A stretch of DNA of 64,000 nt from Cellulomonas humilata (lineage in GTDB: Bacteria; Actinomycetota; Actinomycetes; Actinomycetales; Cellulomonadaceae). A program made the translations under genes and the position numbers. Shown here one piece after another: positions 52,475 to 61,215 of this stretch. The stretch lies in NCBI RefSeq assembly GCF_013359775.1, contig NZ_JABMCI010000068.1:62001-126000 (forward strand), read 5' to 3'. The notes under the pieces are model-generated. The model saw only the letters and a list, made by a program, of their open reading frames with translations. It searched no databases and was not told the origin of the DNA. Position 1 is the first letter of the stretch; each line of letters starts with the position of its first letter.

Positions 52475-54087
52475 GCGCCTCGGCGGGGAGCTTGAAGGGG
52501 CGCGTCGCGGCGCTCGACGAGGCCGTCGGTCTCGCGCGCGGGCGGCTGCCCGACGTCGCCCTCGAGGCGCCCGCGGCCGTCGTCGCGAAGGCGCGGGACC
52601 GTGCGGCGCTGTCGGGTGAGTACACGGTGGTCGCGCTCGCCGGAGCCACCGGGTCGGGCAAGTCGTCGCTGCTCAACGCCCTCGCCGGTGCGCGCATCGC
52701 GGAGCCGGGCGTTCGTCGGCCCACCACGGGGCAGCCCGTCGCGGTGATCGTCCCCGCCAAGGGCGGCGACTCGGAGCACGGTGCCGACGACCTCCTGGAC
52801 TGGCTCGACGTCCGCCAGCGGCACGTGGCCGGCAGCCGCGCCCTGGAGTCGGCGACGGGCCTGGTGCTCCTGGACCTGCCCGACCACGACTCGGTGGTGA
52901 CCGAGCACCGCACGATCGCCGAGCGACTCTACGAGCGGGTGGACCTGCTGGTCTGGGTGGTCGACCCGCAGAAGTACGCGGACGCCGCCCTGCACGCCCG
53001 CTACCTGCGCGGTCTGCGCGACCACGCCGGGGTCGTGGTCCTGGTGCTCAACCAGGCCGACCGCCTGGCTCCCGCGGAGCAGCGCGCGATGGTGGCGGAC
53101 CTGCAGCGGCTGGCCACGGAGGACGGGCTCGCGGCGTCGCCGGTGCTGGCGGCCAGCGCGTCGACCGGTGCGGGCGTCAGCGAGCTGCGGGACCTGCTCG
53201 CCCGTGCGGCTCAGCGCCGGCTGGCGGCGACCGAGCGCGTGACGGGGGACGTGCGGCTGGCGGCGCGCGCGCTGGTGGAGGCCTGCGGCCGGCCGCCGAA
53301 CTCCCGCCGGGAGGTCGGCGCAGCCGCCGGGCTCGTCCGCGCGTGGGAGTCCGCGGCGGGTGTCGACGAGGTCGCGGACGCCGTGCGGCGCTCGACCAAG
53401 CGGTCAGCGCGCGCCGCGACCGGCTGGCCGGTGACGCGCTGGGTCGCGCAGCTGCGTCCGGACCCGCTGCGGCGCCTGGGCCTGGGCCGCGACCGGCTCC
53501 GGGCGGGGACCGACGACCTGCTGCGCTCGTCGCGGCCGGCTCCGGCGGCGGGCGAGCGAGCCGCCGCGCTCAGCGCGGTGCGCACCTACGTGGACGCCGC
53601 GACGGCCGGTGCGCCCGACCACTGGGTCCTGGCCGCCCGGTCGCGCGCGGCCGATGTGAACCTCGACGACGTGCTCGACCGGACCGTCGTGCGGGTGCCT
53701 GTCGGCGCCGCGCGCGTGCCGTGGACGTGGCGGGTGCTCGCGTTCCTCCAGTGGGTCCTGCTCGCGGTCGCGGTGGCGGGGCTGGCCTGGCTGATCACGC
53801 TGGCCGCGATGGCGTGGCTCCAGCTTCCCGCCCCCGAGACGCCGGTGTGGTGGGGGTTGCCCGCGCCCACGCTCCTGCTGCTCGGCGGAGTCGTCGCGGG
53901 GCTCCTCGTCGCCGGGCTCGGCTGGCTCGTCGGGGTGGTCGCGGGGCGCAGCCGTGCCGCGACGGCTCGCCGGCGGCTGGGCGCGGCCGTGGCGGCGGCC
54001 GTGAACGACCACGTCATCGGGCCCGTGGCAGCCGAGATGGACGCGCTGGCGCGGTGCCGCGCGGCGGCGTCGAAGGCCGCGGCCTGA
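52471..54087 (+). CDS. Membrane GTPase (YfjP/dynamin-like), pair 2 member B
   Basis: A 538-residue paralogue of the protein at 46549. G1 is AGATGSGKSSLLNALAG (58-66 core), G2 RRPTTGQPV, G3 LLDLPDHDS and G4 LNQADRL. The block WVVDPQKYADAALHARYLR is nearly the same as in pair 1. Two long hydrophobic regions (about 430-460 and 470-500: LLAVAVAGLAWLITLAAMAW, LLLLGGVVAGLLVAGLGWLV) anchor it in the membrane. Coupled to member A. The repeated pairing argues for A-B complexes with separate duties. Confidence 0.82.
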   Translation: MSASAGSLKGRVAALDEAVGLARGRLPDVALEAPAAVVAKARDRAALSGEYTVVALAGATGSGKSSLLNALAGARIAEPGVRRPTTGQPVAVIVPAKGGDSEHGADDLLDWLDVRQRHVAGSRALESATGLVLLDLPDHDSVVTEHRTIAERLYERVDLLVWVVDPQKYADAALHARYLRGLRDHAGVVVLVLNQADRLAPAEQRAMVADLQRLATEDGLAASPVLAASASTGAGVSELRDLLARAAQRRLAATERVTGDVRLAARALVEACGRPPNSRREVGAAAGLVRAWESAAGVDEVADAVRRSTKRSARAATGWPVTRWVAQLRPDPLRRLGLGRDRLRAGTDDLLRSSRPAPAAGERAAALSAVRTYVDAATAGAPDHWVLAARSRAADVNLDDVLDRTVVRVPVGAARVPWTWRVLAFLQWVLLAVAVAGLAWLITLAAMAWLQLPAPETPVWWGLPAPTLLLLGGVVAGLLVAGLGWLVGVVAGRSRAATARRRLGAAVAAAVNDHVIGPVAAEMDALARCRAAASKAAA

Positions 54088-54095
54088 CCCGCTCC

Positions 54096-54101
54096 TAGGA
54101 T
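54096..54101 (+). promoter_or_regulatory. -10 box (TAGGAT), leaderless type
   Basis: TAGGAT ends 7 nt before ATG 54109 of the thioesterase gene, 9 bp after the GTPase stop. Confidence 0.55.
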
Positions 54102-54108
54102 CGAGCGC

Positions 54109-54603
54109 ATGACTCGACTCGAGGTCCCCGTGCAGCTGCGCTGGTCGGACATGGACGCCTACCAGCACGTGAACAACGTCGAGATGCTGCGGCTGCTGGA
54201 GGAGGCGCGGATCGAGGCGTTCTGGAGCCACCCGGTGGCGCCCGACGGCAGTCGGGTGGAGAGCGCGTGGCCCACCGCGGTGCTCGACGCGGGCCCAGGT
54301 GCCGAGCTGTCCACGCTGGTGGCACGCCAGGAGATCGAGTACCTCAAGCCGCTGGGCTACCGCCGGACGCCGGTGATCGTGGAGATGTGGCTCGGCCACC
54401 TCGGTGGGGCCAGCCTGGACGTCTGCTACGAGGTGCGCGACGCGGGCGAGGTCGGCCCCGAGCGCGTCACCTACGCCCGGGCGCTCACGACGCTGGTGCT
54501 CGTCGACGCCGCGACGGGAGCGCCCCGACGCATCGGCGTCGAGCAGCGCGCGGCGTGGGAGGCCTACCTGGAGGAGCCCGTCACGATCCGCCGGAGGCGC
54601 TGA
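54109..54603 (+). CDS. Acyl-CoA thioesterase, 4HBT hotdog fold
   Basis: A 164-residue hotdog protein. VQLRWSDMDAYQHVNNVEML carries the family's catalytic Asp and following His-Val-Asn-Asn block, and ARQEIEYLKPLGYRRTPVIV and ERVTYARALTTLVLVDAATG match the remaining strands. It should hydrolyse acyl-CoA thioesters, chain length unknown. Its 3' end overlaps, by 23 bp on the opposite strand, the SDR-DUF2867 gene. Confidence 0.92.
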   Translation: MTRLEVPVQLRWSDMDAYQHVNNVEMLRLLEEARIEAFWSHPVAPDGSRVESAWPTAVLDAGPGAELSTLVARQEIEYLKPLGYRRTPVIVEMWLGHLGGASLDVCYEVRDAGEVGPERVTYARALTTLVLVDAATGAPRRIGVEQRAAWEAYLEEPVTIRRRR

Positions 54604-56191
54604 CGCGTCGGTCCGTGCGGGCCTGCTCGGCCGTCTCGGCGGCGCGGGCGATGTTCCGCTGCATGCCGCCGAACACGATCCCGTGGAACGGGTACACGGA
54701 CCACCAGTAGAGCTGCCCGAGCAGCCCCTTCGGGTGGAACAGTGCGCGCTGGGAGAAGACGGAGCGGGTGTCGGACGTGCCGGTGGGCTCGACGCGCAGC
54801 TCCAGCCACGCGAGCCCCGGGACGCGCATCTCGGCGCGCAGCCTCAGCAGGCTGCCCTCCTCGATCGCCTCGACGCGCCAGAAGTCGACCGCGTCGTCCA
54901 CCAGGAGCTGGAGCGGGTCCCGACGCCCGCGGCGCAGGCCCGGTCCGCCGACCAACCGGTCGGCCAGCCCGCGGACACGCCAGGCCAGGCCCCACGAGTA
55001 CCAGCCGCGCTCGCCACCGACGGCCTCGAGCACCCGCCACAGGGCCGCGGGGGAGGCGTCGACGGTGACCTGCCGCTCGTCGACGAAGAGCGAGCCGCCC
55101 GCCCAGTCGGGGTCGCTGGGCAACGGGTCGCTGGGCGCGCCCGGCACCGAGGCCGACGACCAGCGCGTGGTCACGGCCGCGTCCTGCACGCGCTGGAGGG
55201 CCAGGCGGACTGCGCGGTCGAAGCCGATCAGGCCGCCGGGCGGGTCGGGCACGTGCTCGGCGATGTCGTGCTCGTCGCACACCACCTCGTGCACGAGGGA
55301 CTCGACCAGCGGACGCGCGAGGCCGCCCGGCACCGGGGTCACCAACGACACCCAGAGGCTGGACAGCTTCGGGGTCAGCACGGGGACGCCGACGATGACC
55401 CGCCGGTGGAGCCCCGACGCGGCGGCGTAGCGCTGCATCATGTCGCGGTAGGTCAGGACGTCAGGGCCGCCGATGTCGAACCCGCGGCTGACCTGCGCCG
55501 GCATCGCCGCGGAGCCGACGAGGTAGCGCAGGACGTCCCGGATGGAGATGGGCTGGATGCGGTTCTCCACCCAGCGCGGCACCGTCATGGCCGGCAGGCG
55601 CTCGGTGAGGTAGCGCATCATCTCGAACGACGCCGAGCCGGAGCCCAGGATGACCGCCGCCCGCAGGACCGTCGTCGGCACGCCGCTGGCCAGCAGGATC
55701 TCCCCGACCTCGGTGCGGGAGGCCAGGTGCGGGGACAGGTCCTCGCCCTCGGGGTAGAGGCCCCCGAGGTAGACCATCCGCTCGACGCCAGCCTCGCGCG
55801 CCGCCTGCCCGAAGACGAGGGCGGTGTGCCGGTCGGTCGACTCGAAGCTGCGCCCGGTGCCCAGCGAGTGGATCAGGTAGTACGCGATCTGGGTGCCCTC
55901 GAGCGCGGCACGGATCTGCTCGGGGTCGGCGGCGTCGGCCGCCGCGACCTCCACGTCCGCGTACCAGGGCCGGCCGCGCAGCCGGTCGGGGTGCCGCGCG
56001 ATCGCGCGCACCCGGTAGCCGGCGGCGAGCAGCTCGGGGACCAGCCGGCCGCCGACGTAGCCAGTGACGCCGGTGACCGCGACCAGCGGCGCGTCGGCAC
56101 GGGGGTGCCCGTCGGGGCCGAGGCCGGGGACCAGCCCGACGAGGGTGTCCGCGACGGGTGCGGGCAGGAGGTCGTCCGGGGCAGTGGCCAT
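54581..56191 (-). CDS. SDR-like NAD(P)-binding protein with DUF2867 domain
   Basis: A 536-residue two-domain protein. The N-terminal Rossmann domain (about 35-330) has VAVTGVTGYVGGRLVPELL, AYYLIHSLGTGRSFE, YLGGLYPEGEDLSPHL and RPAVI-like blocks of the NmrA/atypical SDR type. The C-terminal DUF2867 domain (about 365-520; VDERQVTVDASPAALWRVLE, WRVEAIEEGSLLRLRAEMRV, GLLGQLYWWSVYPFH) has an SRPBCC-like fold. Such fusions are common and of unknown substrate. A CAGACT box ends 6 nt before the ATG. Confidence 0.88.
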   Translation of the reverse strand: MATAPDDLLPAPVADTLVGLVPGLGPDGHPRADAPLVAVTGVTGYVGGRLVPELLAAGYRVRAIARHPDRLRGRPWYADVEVAAADAADPEQIRAALEGTQIAYYLIHSLGTGRSFESTDRHTALVFGQAAREAGVERMVYLGGLYPEGEDLSPHLASRTEVGEILLASGVPTTVLRAAVILGSGSASFEMMRYLTERLPAMTVPRWVENRIQPISIRDVLRYLVGSAAMPAQVSRGFDIGGPDVLTYRDMMQRYAAASGLHRRVIVGVPVLTPKLSSLWVSLVTPVPGGLARPLVESLVHEVVCDEHDIAEHVPDPPGGLIGFDRAVRLALQRVQDAAVTTRWSSASVPGAPSDPLPSDPDWAGGSLFVDERQVTVDASPAALWRVLEAVGGERGWYSWGLAWRVRGLADRLVGGPGLRRGRRDPLQLLVDDAVDFWRVEAIEEGSLLRLRAEMRVPGLAWLELRVEPTGTSDTRSVFSQRALFHPKGLLGQLYWWSVYPFHGIVFGGMQRNIARAAETAEQARTDRRVSASGGS

Positions 56192-56243
56192 CTGGGAAGT
56201 CTGCGGTGCCGGGCGCGCCCCCGCACCCGGTCGCGACCGATCC

Positions 56244-57248
56244 TCAGCCCGCGCTCAGCATCGCCAGGGTCTCGCGTTCCGCGACGGCCTGCGACCGGGT
56301 GCGGCGGATCGTCGAGCCGCGCTCCCAGAGCTCGATGACCCGGGGGTCGATGTAGGACGCCCGGCACACGGCGGGCGTGTTGCCCAGCTCCTCGGCCACC
56401 GCGCGCACGACGTCGGTGACCACGCGGCGGCGGGCGCGCTCGGACGCCGGGGGTGGACCGGCGTCGGCGAGGCCGCGAGCGGCGAGCACGGTCGCGTGCC
56501 ACGTGCGGAAGTCCTTCGGGGTGGCGTCCTCGCCCAGCTGCCGCTTGACGTAGGCGCCGACGTCCGCGCTGGTCACGTCGTGCCACCCGCCGTCGTCGTC
56601 GCGCCAGGCCAGGAGCTCCGGGCCGTCGTCCCGCCTCCGGGTGAGAGTCCGCACGAGGGTGGCGACGTCGTCGTCCTCGACGATCGTGTCTCGCACCTGG
56701 CCCGACTTGGCCGGGAAGTTCAGGTGCACGCGGCCGGGGTCGCCCTCGCTCTCGGGCGCCAGGACGCGGACGTGCGAGCGCAGCAGCGTCGCCAGCCCGT
56801 AGGAGCCGTGCTGGAGGGCGTACCCCTCGCCGCCGACGCGCAGGTAGGCGAGGTCGAGCAGCCGGAACGCCAGGGCGAGCACCTTCTCGCGGGGCATGCC
56901 GTCCAGCGCCAGGTCCGCCCGTACGCGGCGGCGCGCGGCGGGCAGGCGGCGGGCGACGTCGAGCACGTGGTCGTGCTTGAGGCGGCCCCGGCGCACCGTC
57001 CACTGCTGGTGGTACAGGTACTGCCGGCGTTCGGCGTCGTCGAGCCCCGCGGCCTGGATGTGGCCGTTGGGCCACGGGCTGATCCACACGTCGCGCCACG
57101 CGGGTGGGATGGCGAGCACCGTGATCCGTTCGAGGTGCTCCTCGTCGACGATCCGGACCTTGTCGAGGTCGAGGTAGACGAACCCCCGACCGGCGCGACG
57201 TCGCGACCAGCCGGGGGCGTCGAGGCGGACGCGGCGCAGGCGGACCAT
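56244..57248 (-). CDS. DNA topoisomerase IB
   Basis: A 334-residue eukaryote-like type IB topoisomerase, which relaxes supercoils without ATP. Catalytic residues: AIPPAWRDVWISPWPNGHIQ (N-terminal DNA-binding), LRVGGEGYALQHGSYGLATL (Arg), HLNFPAKSGQVR (Lys), DFRTWHATVLAARGL (Arg/His) and Tyr299 in NTPAVCRASYIDPRVIELW, the nucleophile. Length is normal for the bacterial enzyme. A GACACT box ends 6 nt before the ATG. Confidence 0.94.
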   Translation of the reverse strand: MVRLRRVRLDAPGWSRRRAGRGFVYLDLDKVRIVDEEHLERITVLAIPPAWRDVWISPWPNGHIQAAGLDDAERRQYLYHQQWTVRRGRLKHDHVLDVARRLPAARRRVRADLALDGMPREKVLALAFRLLDLAYLRVGGEGYALQHGSYGLATLLRSHVRVLAPESEGDPGRVHLNFPAKSGQVRDTIVEDDDVATLVRTLTRRRDDGPELLAWRDDDGGWHDVTSADVGAYVKRQLGEDATPKDFRTWHATVLAARGLADAGPPPASERARRRVVTDVVRAVAEELGNTPAVCRASYIDPRVIELWERGSTIRRTRSQAVAERETLAMLSAG

Positions 57249-57291
57249 CCGGGCAGTGTCACCCGGGCGCGCCCGGTCCGCGCGGGGAGCG

Positions 57292-58161
57292 TCAGTCCGG
57301 GAAGCGGACCATGCCCTCCTGCGCGACGGACGCCACGAGCACGCCGTCCTGCGTGAACACGCGCGCCGCGCCCAGCCCGCGCCCGCCCTGCGCGCTGGGC
57401 GTCGACTGCACGTACAGGAGCCAGTCGTCCACGCGGACGTCCCGGTGCCACCACATCGCGTGGTCCAGGGACGCGATCGACAGCCCGCGGGTCACCCATG
57501 AGCGGCCCGCCCGCCGCAGGATGGGTTCGAGCATCACCTGGTCGCACGCGTAGGCCAGCAGTGCCCGGTGCAGCAGCTGGTCGTCGGGCAGCGGGCCGCG
57601 CGACCGGAACCACACGGCCTGCCGACCGGTCGCCTCCGCGGGCGGGCCCAGGTAGATCGACCCGTCGACGTGCCGGACGTCGAACGCGGCCTCCTGCGTC
57701 CAGAACTTGGCCACCGGGTGGTCGATGCCTCCGAGGACGTCCAGCGCGGACGGCACCTCGTCGGGTCCGGGGATCCCGTCCGGCATCGGGTCCGCGTAGT
57801 CCAGCCCGGGCTGCTGCTCCTGGAACGACGTGATCATCGACAGGATCGCCTCGCCGCCCTGGAGCGCGTGCGTCCGGCGGGCGCTGAACGAGCGGCCGTC
57901 CCGCAGCCGCTCGACGGCGAACGTGATCGGCTCGCGTGCGTCGCCCGCGCGCAGGAAGTACCCGTGCAGCGAGTGGGGGAGCCGACCGTCCGTGATCGTC
58001 CGGCCGGCGGCGAGCAGCGCCTGGGCCAGCACCTGACCACCGAACACGCGCCCGCTGGGCTGGGGGAGGCTGCGACCGGTGAACTGGTCCGGCGTCCCCG
58101 GGTCCTCCTCCAGCCGCAGGATGTCCAGCACGGGGGCGGTCGGGTCGGGCTCGATCGTCAT
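57292..58161 (-). CDS. tesB: Acyl-CoA thioesterase II
   Basis: A 289-residue double-hotdog thioesterase. FTGRSLPQPSGRVFGGQVLA, HSLHGYFLRAGDAREPITF, SARRTHALQGGEAILSMITS and the C-terminal SLDHAMWWHRDVRVDDWLLY with the catalytic Asp and QGGRGLGAARVFTQDG are diagnostic. ATG 58161 is preferred to the upstream in-frame GTG 58194: a GACGCT box lies 7 nt before the ATG and the conserved domain starts just after. It hydrolyses medium- and long-chain acyl-CoAs. Confidence 0.94.
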   Translation of the reverse strand: MTIEPDPTAPVLDILRLEEDPGTPDQFTGRSLPQPSGRVFGGQVLAQALLAAGRTITDGRLPHSLHGYFLRAGDAREPITFAVERLRDGRSFSARRTHALQGGEAILSMITSFQEQQPGLDYADPMPDGIPGPDEVPSALDVLGGIDHPVAKFWTQEAAFDVRHVDGSIYLGPPAEATGRQAVWFRSRGPLPDDQLLHRALLAYACDQVMLEPILRRAGRSWVTRGLSIASLDHAMWWHRDVRVDDWLLYVQSTPSAQGGRGLGAARVFTQDGVLVASVAQEGMVRFPD

Positions 58162-58231
58162 GGACCGCAGCGTCTCACGACGAGCACGCCCCACCCGGGG
58201 TCCGCGCGGCGTGATGTCGGTCGCAGGGACC

Positions 58232-58615
58232 TCAGTCGTCGAACGTGTTGAGCATCGAGTGTGCGGCCCGCTCCAGGTAGTCCCAGAGCTCCGCGTGGTG
58301 CAGCGGTGCCAGGTCCAGGCTGTCGACGGCGGCGCGCATGTGCAGCAGCCAGCGGTCGCGTGCGTCGGGGTTGACCTTGAACGGCGCGTGCCGCATCCGC
58401 AGCCGCGGGTGCCCGCGCTCGTCGGAGTAGGTGGTCGGCCCGCCCCAGTACTGCTCGAGGAACAGGGTCAGCCGCTCGGCGGCCGGGCCGAGGTCCTGCT
58501 CGGGGTACATGGGTCGCAGCACCGGGTCGGCGGCGACGCCGCGGTAGAACTCGTCGACGAGGCGGACGAACGTCTCGTGCCCGCCGATCGCGGCGTAGAA
58601 GGAGTCGGATCTCAC
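58232..58615 (-). CDS. glbO: Group II truncated hemoglobin
   Basis: A 127-residue 2-on-2 globin. [40 protein letters not shown] and [20 protein letters not shown], then [10 protein letters not shown] with the proximal-His region, follow the GlbO pattern including the conserved Tyr and Trp of the distal pocket. It binds O2 or reacts with NO and peroxides; partners are unknown. GTG 58615 is the start used. Confidence 0.94.
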   Translation of the reverse strand: MRSDSFYAAIGGHETFVRLVDEFYRGVAADPVLRPMYPEQDLGPAAERLTLFLEQYWGGPTTYSDERGHPRLRMRHAPFKVNPDARDRWLLHMRAAVDSLDLAPLHHAELWDYLERAAHSMLNTFDD

Positions 58616-58637
58616 CCCGCAATCCTCACACGCGAGC

Positions 58638-60329
58638 TCAGAGCCCCAGCTCCTCCAGCACGGGCAGGCCGGCGCGGACGACGGCCCGCGCGTCCGCCGC
58701 GCTCGAGGCGGCGAGCGCCAGCTGAGCCAGGCGGCGGCACTCGTCGAGCGGGGTCACGGCCAGCAGCGCGGCGACGTCGGGGAGCGCCCGCGGGGTCATG
58801 GACAGCGAGGTCACCCCGAGACCCACGAGCACGACGGCGAGGGCCGGGTTGGCGGCTGCCTCGCCGCACACGCCGACCGGGCGGTCCTGCTGCGCGCCGC
58901 CTGCGCAGGTCGCGGCGACCAGGTGCAGGACGGCGGGCTGCCACGGGTCGGACAGCTCGGCGACGGCACCCAGCAACCGGTCCGCGGCCATCGCGTACTG
59001 CGTGAGGTCGTTGGTGCCGATGCTGGCGAACGCGGCGTGCGCCAGGATCGGACCGGCCAGCAGCGCGGCGCTAGGCACCTCGATCATCACCCCCGCGACC
59101 GGGAGCCCGTGGGCGGCGCAGGCGGCGACGAACTGCTGGGCCTCGTCGACGGTGGACACCATCGGGGCCATCACCCAGACCTCGGCGGTCTCGGCGGCCG
59201 CCGCCCGGGCGATCGCCGCCAGCTGGTCCTCGAGCACCTCGGGGTGGCGTGCGGCGGTCCGCAGGCCACGGACGCCGAGCGCGGGGTTGACCTCCGGGTC
59301 CCCGGCGAGGAACGGCAGCGGCTTGTCGGCACCCGCGTCGAGCGTGCGGACCACGACCTTGCGACCCGGGAAGGCGGCGAGCACGCGACGGTAGGCGGTG
59401 ACCTGCTCGTCGATGCTCGGTGCCTCCTCGCGGTCGAGGAACCCGAACTCCGTCCGGAACAGCCCCACGCCCTCGGCCCCCGCGGCGGCGGCCGGTGCCG
59501 CGTCGGACGGGTCGCCCACGTTGGCCAGCAGCTCGACGTGGTGCCCGTCGGCCGTGTGCCCGCGCCCGTCGAACGTGCGGACCTGCGCGGCGAGCGCCAG
59601 CGCCGCGGCCACCTGCTCGTCGGTGGGGCCGACGGTGACGGTCCCCGCCGCGCCGTCGACCAGCACGAGGCCCTCGGCCACCACGGCCGCCTCGACGCCC
59701 CGCGCGGCGACCACCGCGGGGATGCCGCGGGACCGCGCGAGGATCGCCGTGTGCGAGGTGGGCCCGCCGGCTCCGGTGACGATGGCGAGCACCCGGTCGG
59801 TGTCGAGCGTCGCGACGATGGCCGGCGCCAGATCCCCGGCGACCAGGACGAACGGCGCCTCGTGCGCGGGGACGCCCGGGGCTGCCCTGCCGGTGAGCTC
59901 CGCGACGAGGCGGTCGCGGACGTCGGCGATGTCGCGCACGCGCTCCGCGAAGTACCCGCCGAGCGCCTCGAACTGTGCGGCGACGGCCTCCGCGGCCTCC
60001 CAGACGGCACGCTCCGGCACCAGCCGGTCGTCGACGACGCGCTGCTCGGCGTCGGCCACGAGAGTGGGGTCCGCGGCGATCGCGGCCGTGGCGTGCAGGA
60101 GGTCCGCGCTGTCGCCCTGGGCGCGGTCGGCGGCGGCGTCGAGCGCGGCGCGGACCACCTCGGACGCGGCGCCCACCCGCTTGGCCTCCGCGGCGTAGTC
60201 GGTGCCCGGCGGAAGCCGACGTCCGGAGGGCGGCTCCGCGATCGGGTCGGGCATGAGCACGGCGGGCGCGACCACGCGTCCCGGGCTCACCCCGATGCCG
60301 GTGATGACCGTGGGGGATGGCTGGCTCAC
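58638..60329 (-). CDS. ptsI: PTS enzyme I (phosphoenolpyruvate-protein phosphotransferase)
   Basis: A 563-residue enzyme that takes phosphate from PEP and passes it to HPr. The N-terminal domain holds His193 in [18 protein letters not shown]. The PEP-binding part has [56 protein letters not shown] and the catalytic Cys in [14 protein letters not shown] 60329 has AGGAGG 9 nt upstream; the frame is open further to 60410 but without family similarity. It is divergent from EIIB by 158 bp. No HPr gene is present. Confidence 0.95.
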   Translation of the reverse strand: MSQPSPTVITGIGVSPGRVVAPAVLMPDPIAEPPSGRRLPPGTDYAAEAKRVGAASEVVRAALDAAADRAQGDSADLLHATAAIAADPTLVADAEQRVVDDRLVPERAVWEAAEAVAAQFEALGGYFAERVRDIADVRDRLVAELTGRAAPGVPAHEAPFVLVAGDLAPAIVATLDTDRVLAIVTGAGGPTSHTAILARSRGIPAVVAARGVEAAVVAEGLVLVDGAAGTVTVGPTDEQVAAALALAAQVRTFDGRGHTADGHHVELLANVGDPSDAAPAAAAGAEGVGLFRTEFGFLDREEAPSIDEQVTAYRRVLAAFPGRKVVVRTLDAGADKPLPFLAGDPEVNPALGVRGLRTAARHPEVLEDQLAAIARAAAAETAEVWVMAPMVSTVDEAQQFVAACAAHGLPVAGVMIEVPSAALLAGPILAHAAFASIGTNDLTQYAMAADRLLGAVAELSDPWQPAVLHLVAATCAGGAQQDRPVGVCGEAAANPALAVVLVGLGVTSLSMTPRALPDVAALLAVTPLDECRRLAQLALAASSAADARAVVRAGLPVLEELGL

Positions 60330-60487
60330 CTGGCAGGACCTCCTCGTCGACCTGACGGCAGTGTGGTCCTTCGGTGTCCGCGGACGCCACCCGCCACGCG
60401 CGTCCGGCACTGCGAGGCTGAGGTCGGTGTGCCAGGGTTACGCTGGCCCTTGGCGCAGATCGGCGCCGGTCGAGCTGGGGAGTTCCA

Positions 60488-60718
60488 TTGAGCAAGGCAG
60501 AGCAGATCCTCGCAGCGCTGGGCGGCGACGGGAACGTCGTCGACCTCGAGCCGTGCATCACCCGGCTCCGCGTCGAGGTGAGCGATGCCCATCTGGTCGA
60601 CGAGGCGGCGCTGAAGGCCAGCGGCGCGTTCGGCGTGGTGCGGTCCGGCCGCATCGTCCAGGTGATCGTCGGCCCGGAGGCCGACAACCTCGCCGCCGAG
60701 CTCGACAGCCTGCGCTGA
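60488..60718 (+). CDS. PTS EIIB component (glucose/GlcNAc type)
   Basis: A 76-residue stand-alone EIIB domain beginning at TTG 60488, with GGGGAG at a good distance; no ATG or GTG lies nearby in frame. KAEQILAALGGDGNVVDLEP leads to the phosphorylated Cys23 in EPCITRLRVEV, and FGVVRSGRIVQVIVGPEA is the conserved C-terminal half. It receives phosphate from EIIA and passes it to sugar on EIIC. EIIC is not in the window, so it acts with a permease encoded elsewhere. Confidence 0.92.
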   Translation: MSKAEQILAALGGDGNVVDLEPCITRLRVEVSDAHLVDEAALKASGAFGVVRSGRIVQVIVGPEADNLAAELDSLR

Positions 60719-60746
60719 CCGGCCGCCGCGGCCCCGGGCGCGACGG

Positions 60747-61208
60747 ATGACCACCCTGCGGCTGCTCAGCCCGCTGAGCGGCGTCGTCCGGCCCGTCTCG
60801 GAGGTGCCCGACCCGGTCTTCGCGGAGGGCATGGTCGGTCCCGGCGTGGCCATCGAGCCGCAGCACGTGCAGACCCAGACGGTGCTGGCACCCGCGGACG
60901 GGGTGATCGGTGCCCTGCATCCGCACGCGTTCGCCCTCGAGCTCAGCGAGGGGCGCACCATCCTCGTCCACCTCGGCATCGACACGGTCGGGCTGGCGGG
61001 CCAGGGCTTCACGCTGCACGTCGACGGCGGCCAGACCGTCCGCGCCGGTGACCGGCTGGTGACCTGGTCGCCCGTCGACGTGTCCGCCTCCGGGCTGAAG
61101 ACCATCTGCCCGGTGATCGCGCTCCAGGCCGATCCGGAGGCGCTCACCCTGCTGGTCGCCGACGGCGCCACCGTGCGCGCGGGGGACCCGCTGCTCGACT
61201 GGGTCTGA
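60747..61208 (+). CDS. PTS EIIA component (Crr/glucose type)
   Basis: A 153-residue EIIA(Glc)-like protein. LLSPLSGVVRPVSEVPDPVF starts the fold. The two active-site histidines are His60 (HPHAFALELSEG) and His75 (ILVHLGIDTVGL), spaced 15 residues as His75 and His90 of E. coli EIIA(Glc); His75 here should be phosphorylated by HPr. It may act only in sugar uptake or also as a regulator. The ATG lies 28 bp after EIIB with no clear terminator, so the two form one operon. Confidence 0.93.
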   Translation: MTTLRLLSPLSGVVRPVSEVPDPVFAEGMVGPGVAIEPQHVQTQTVLAPADGVIGALHPHAFALELSEGRTILVHLGIDTVGLAGQGFTLHVDGGQTVRAGDRLVTWSPVDVSASGLKTICPVIALQADPEALTLLVADGATVRAGDPLLDWV

Positions 61209-61215
61209 CGCCCGC

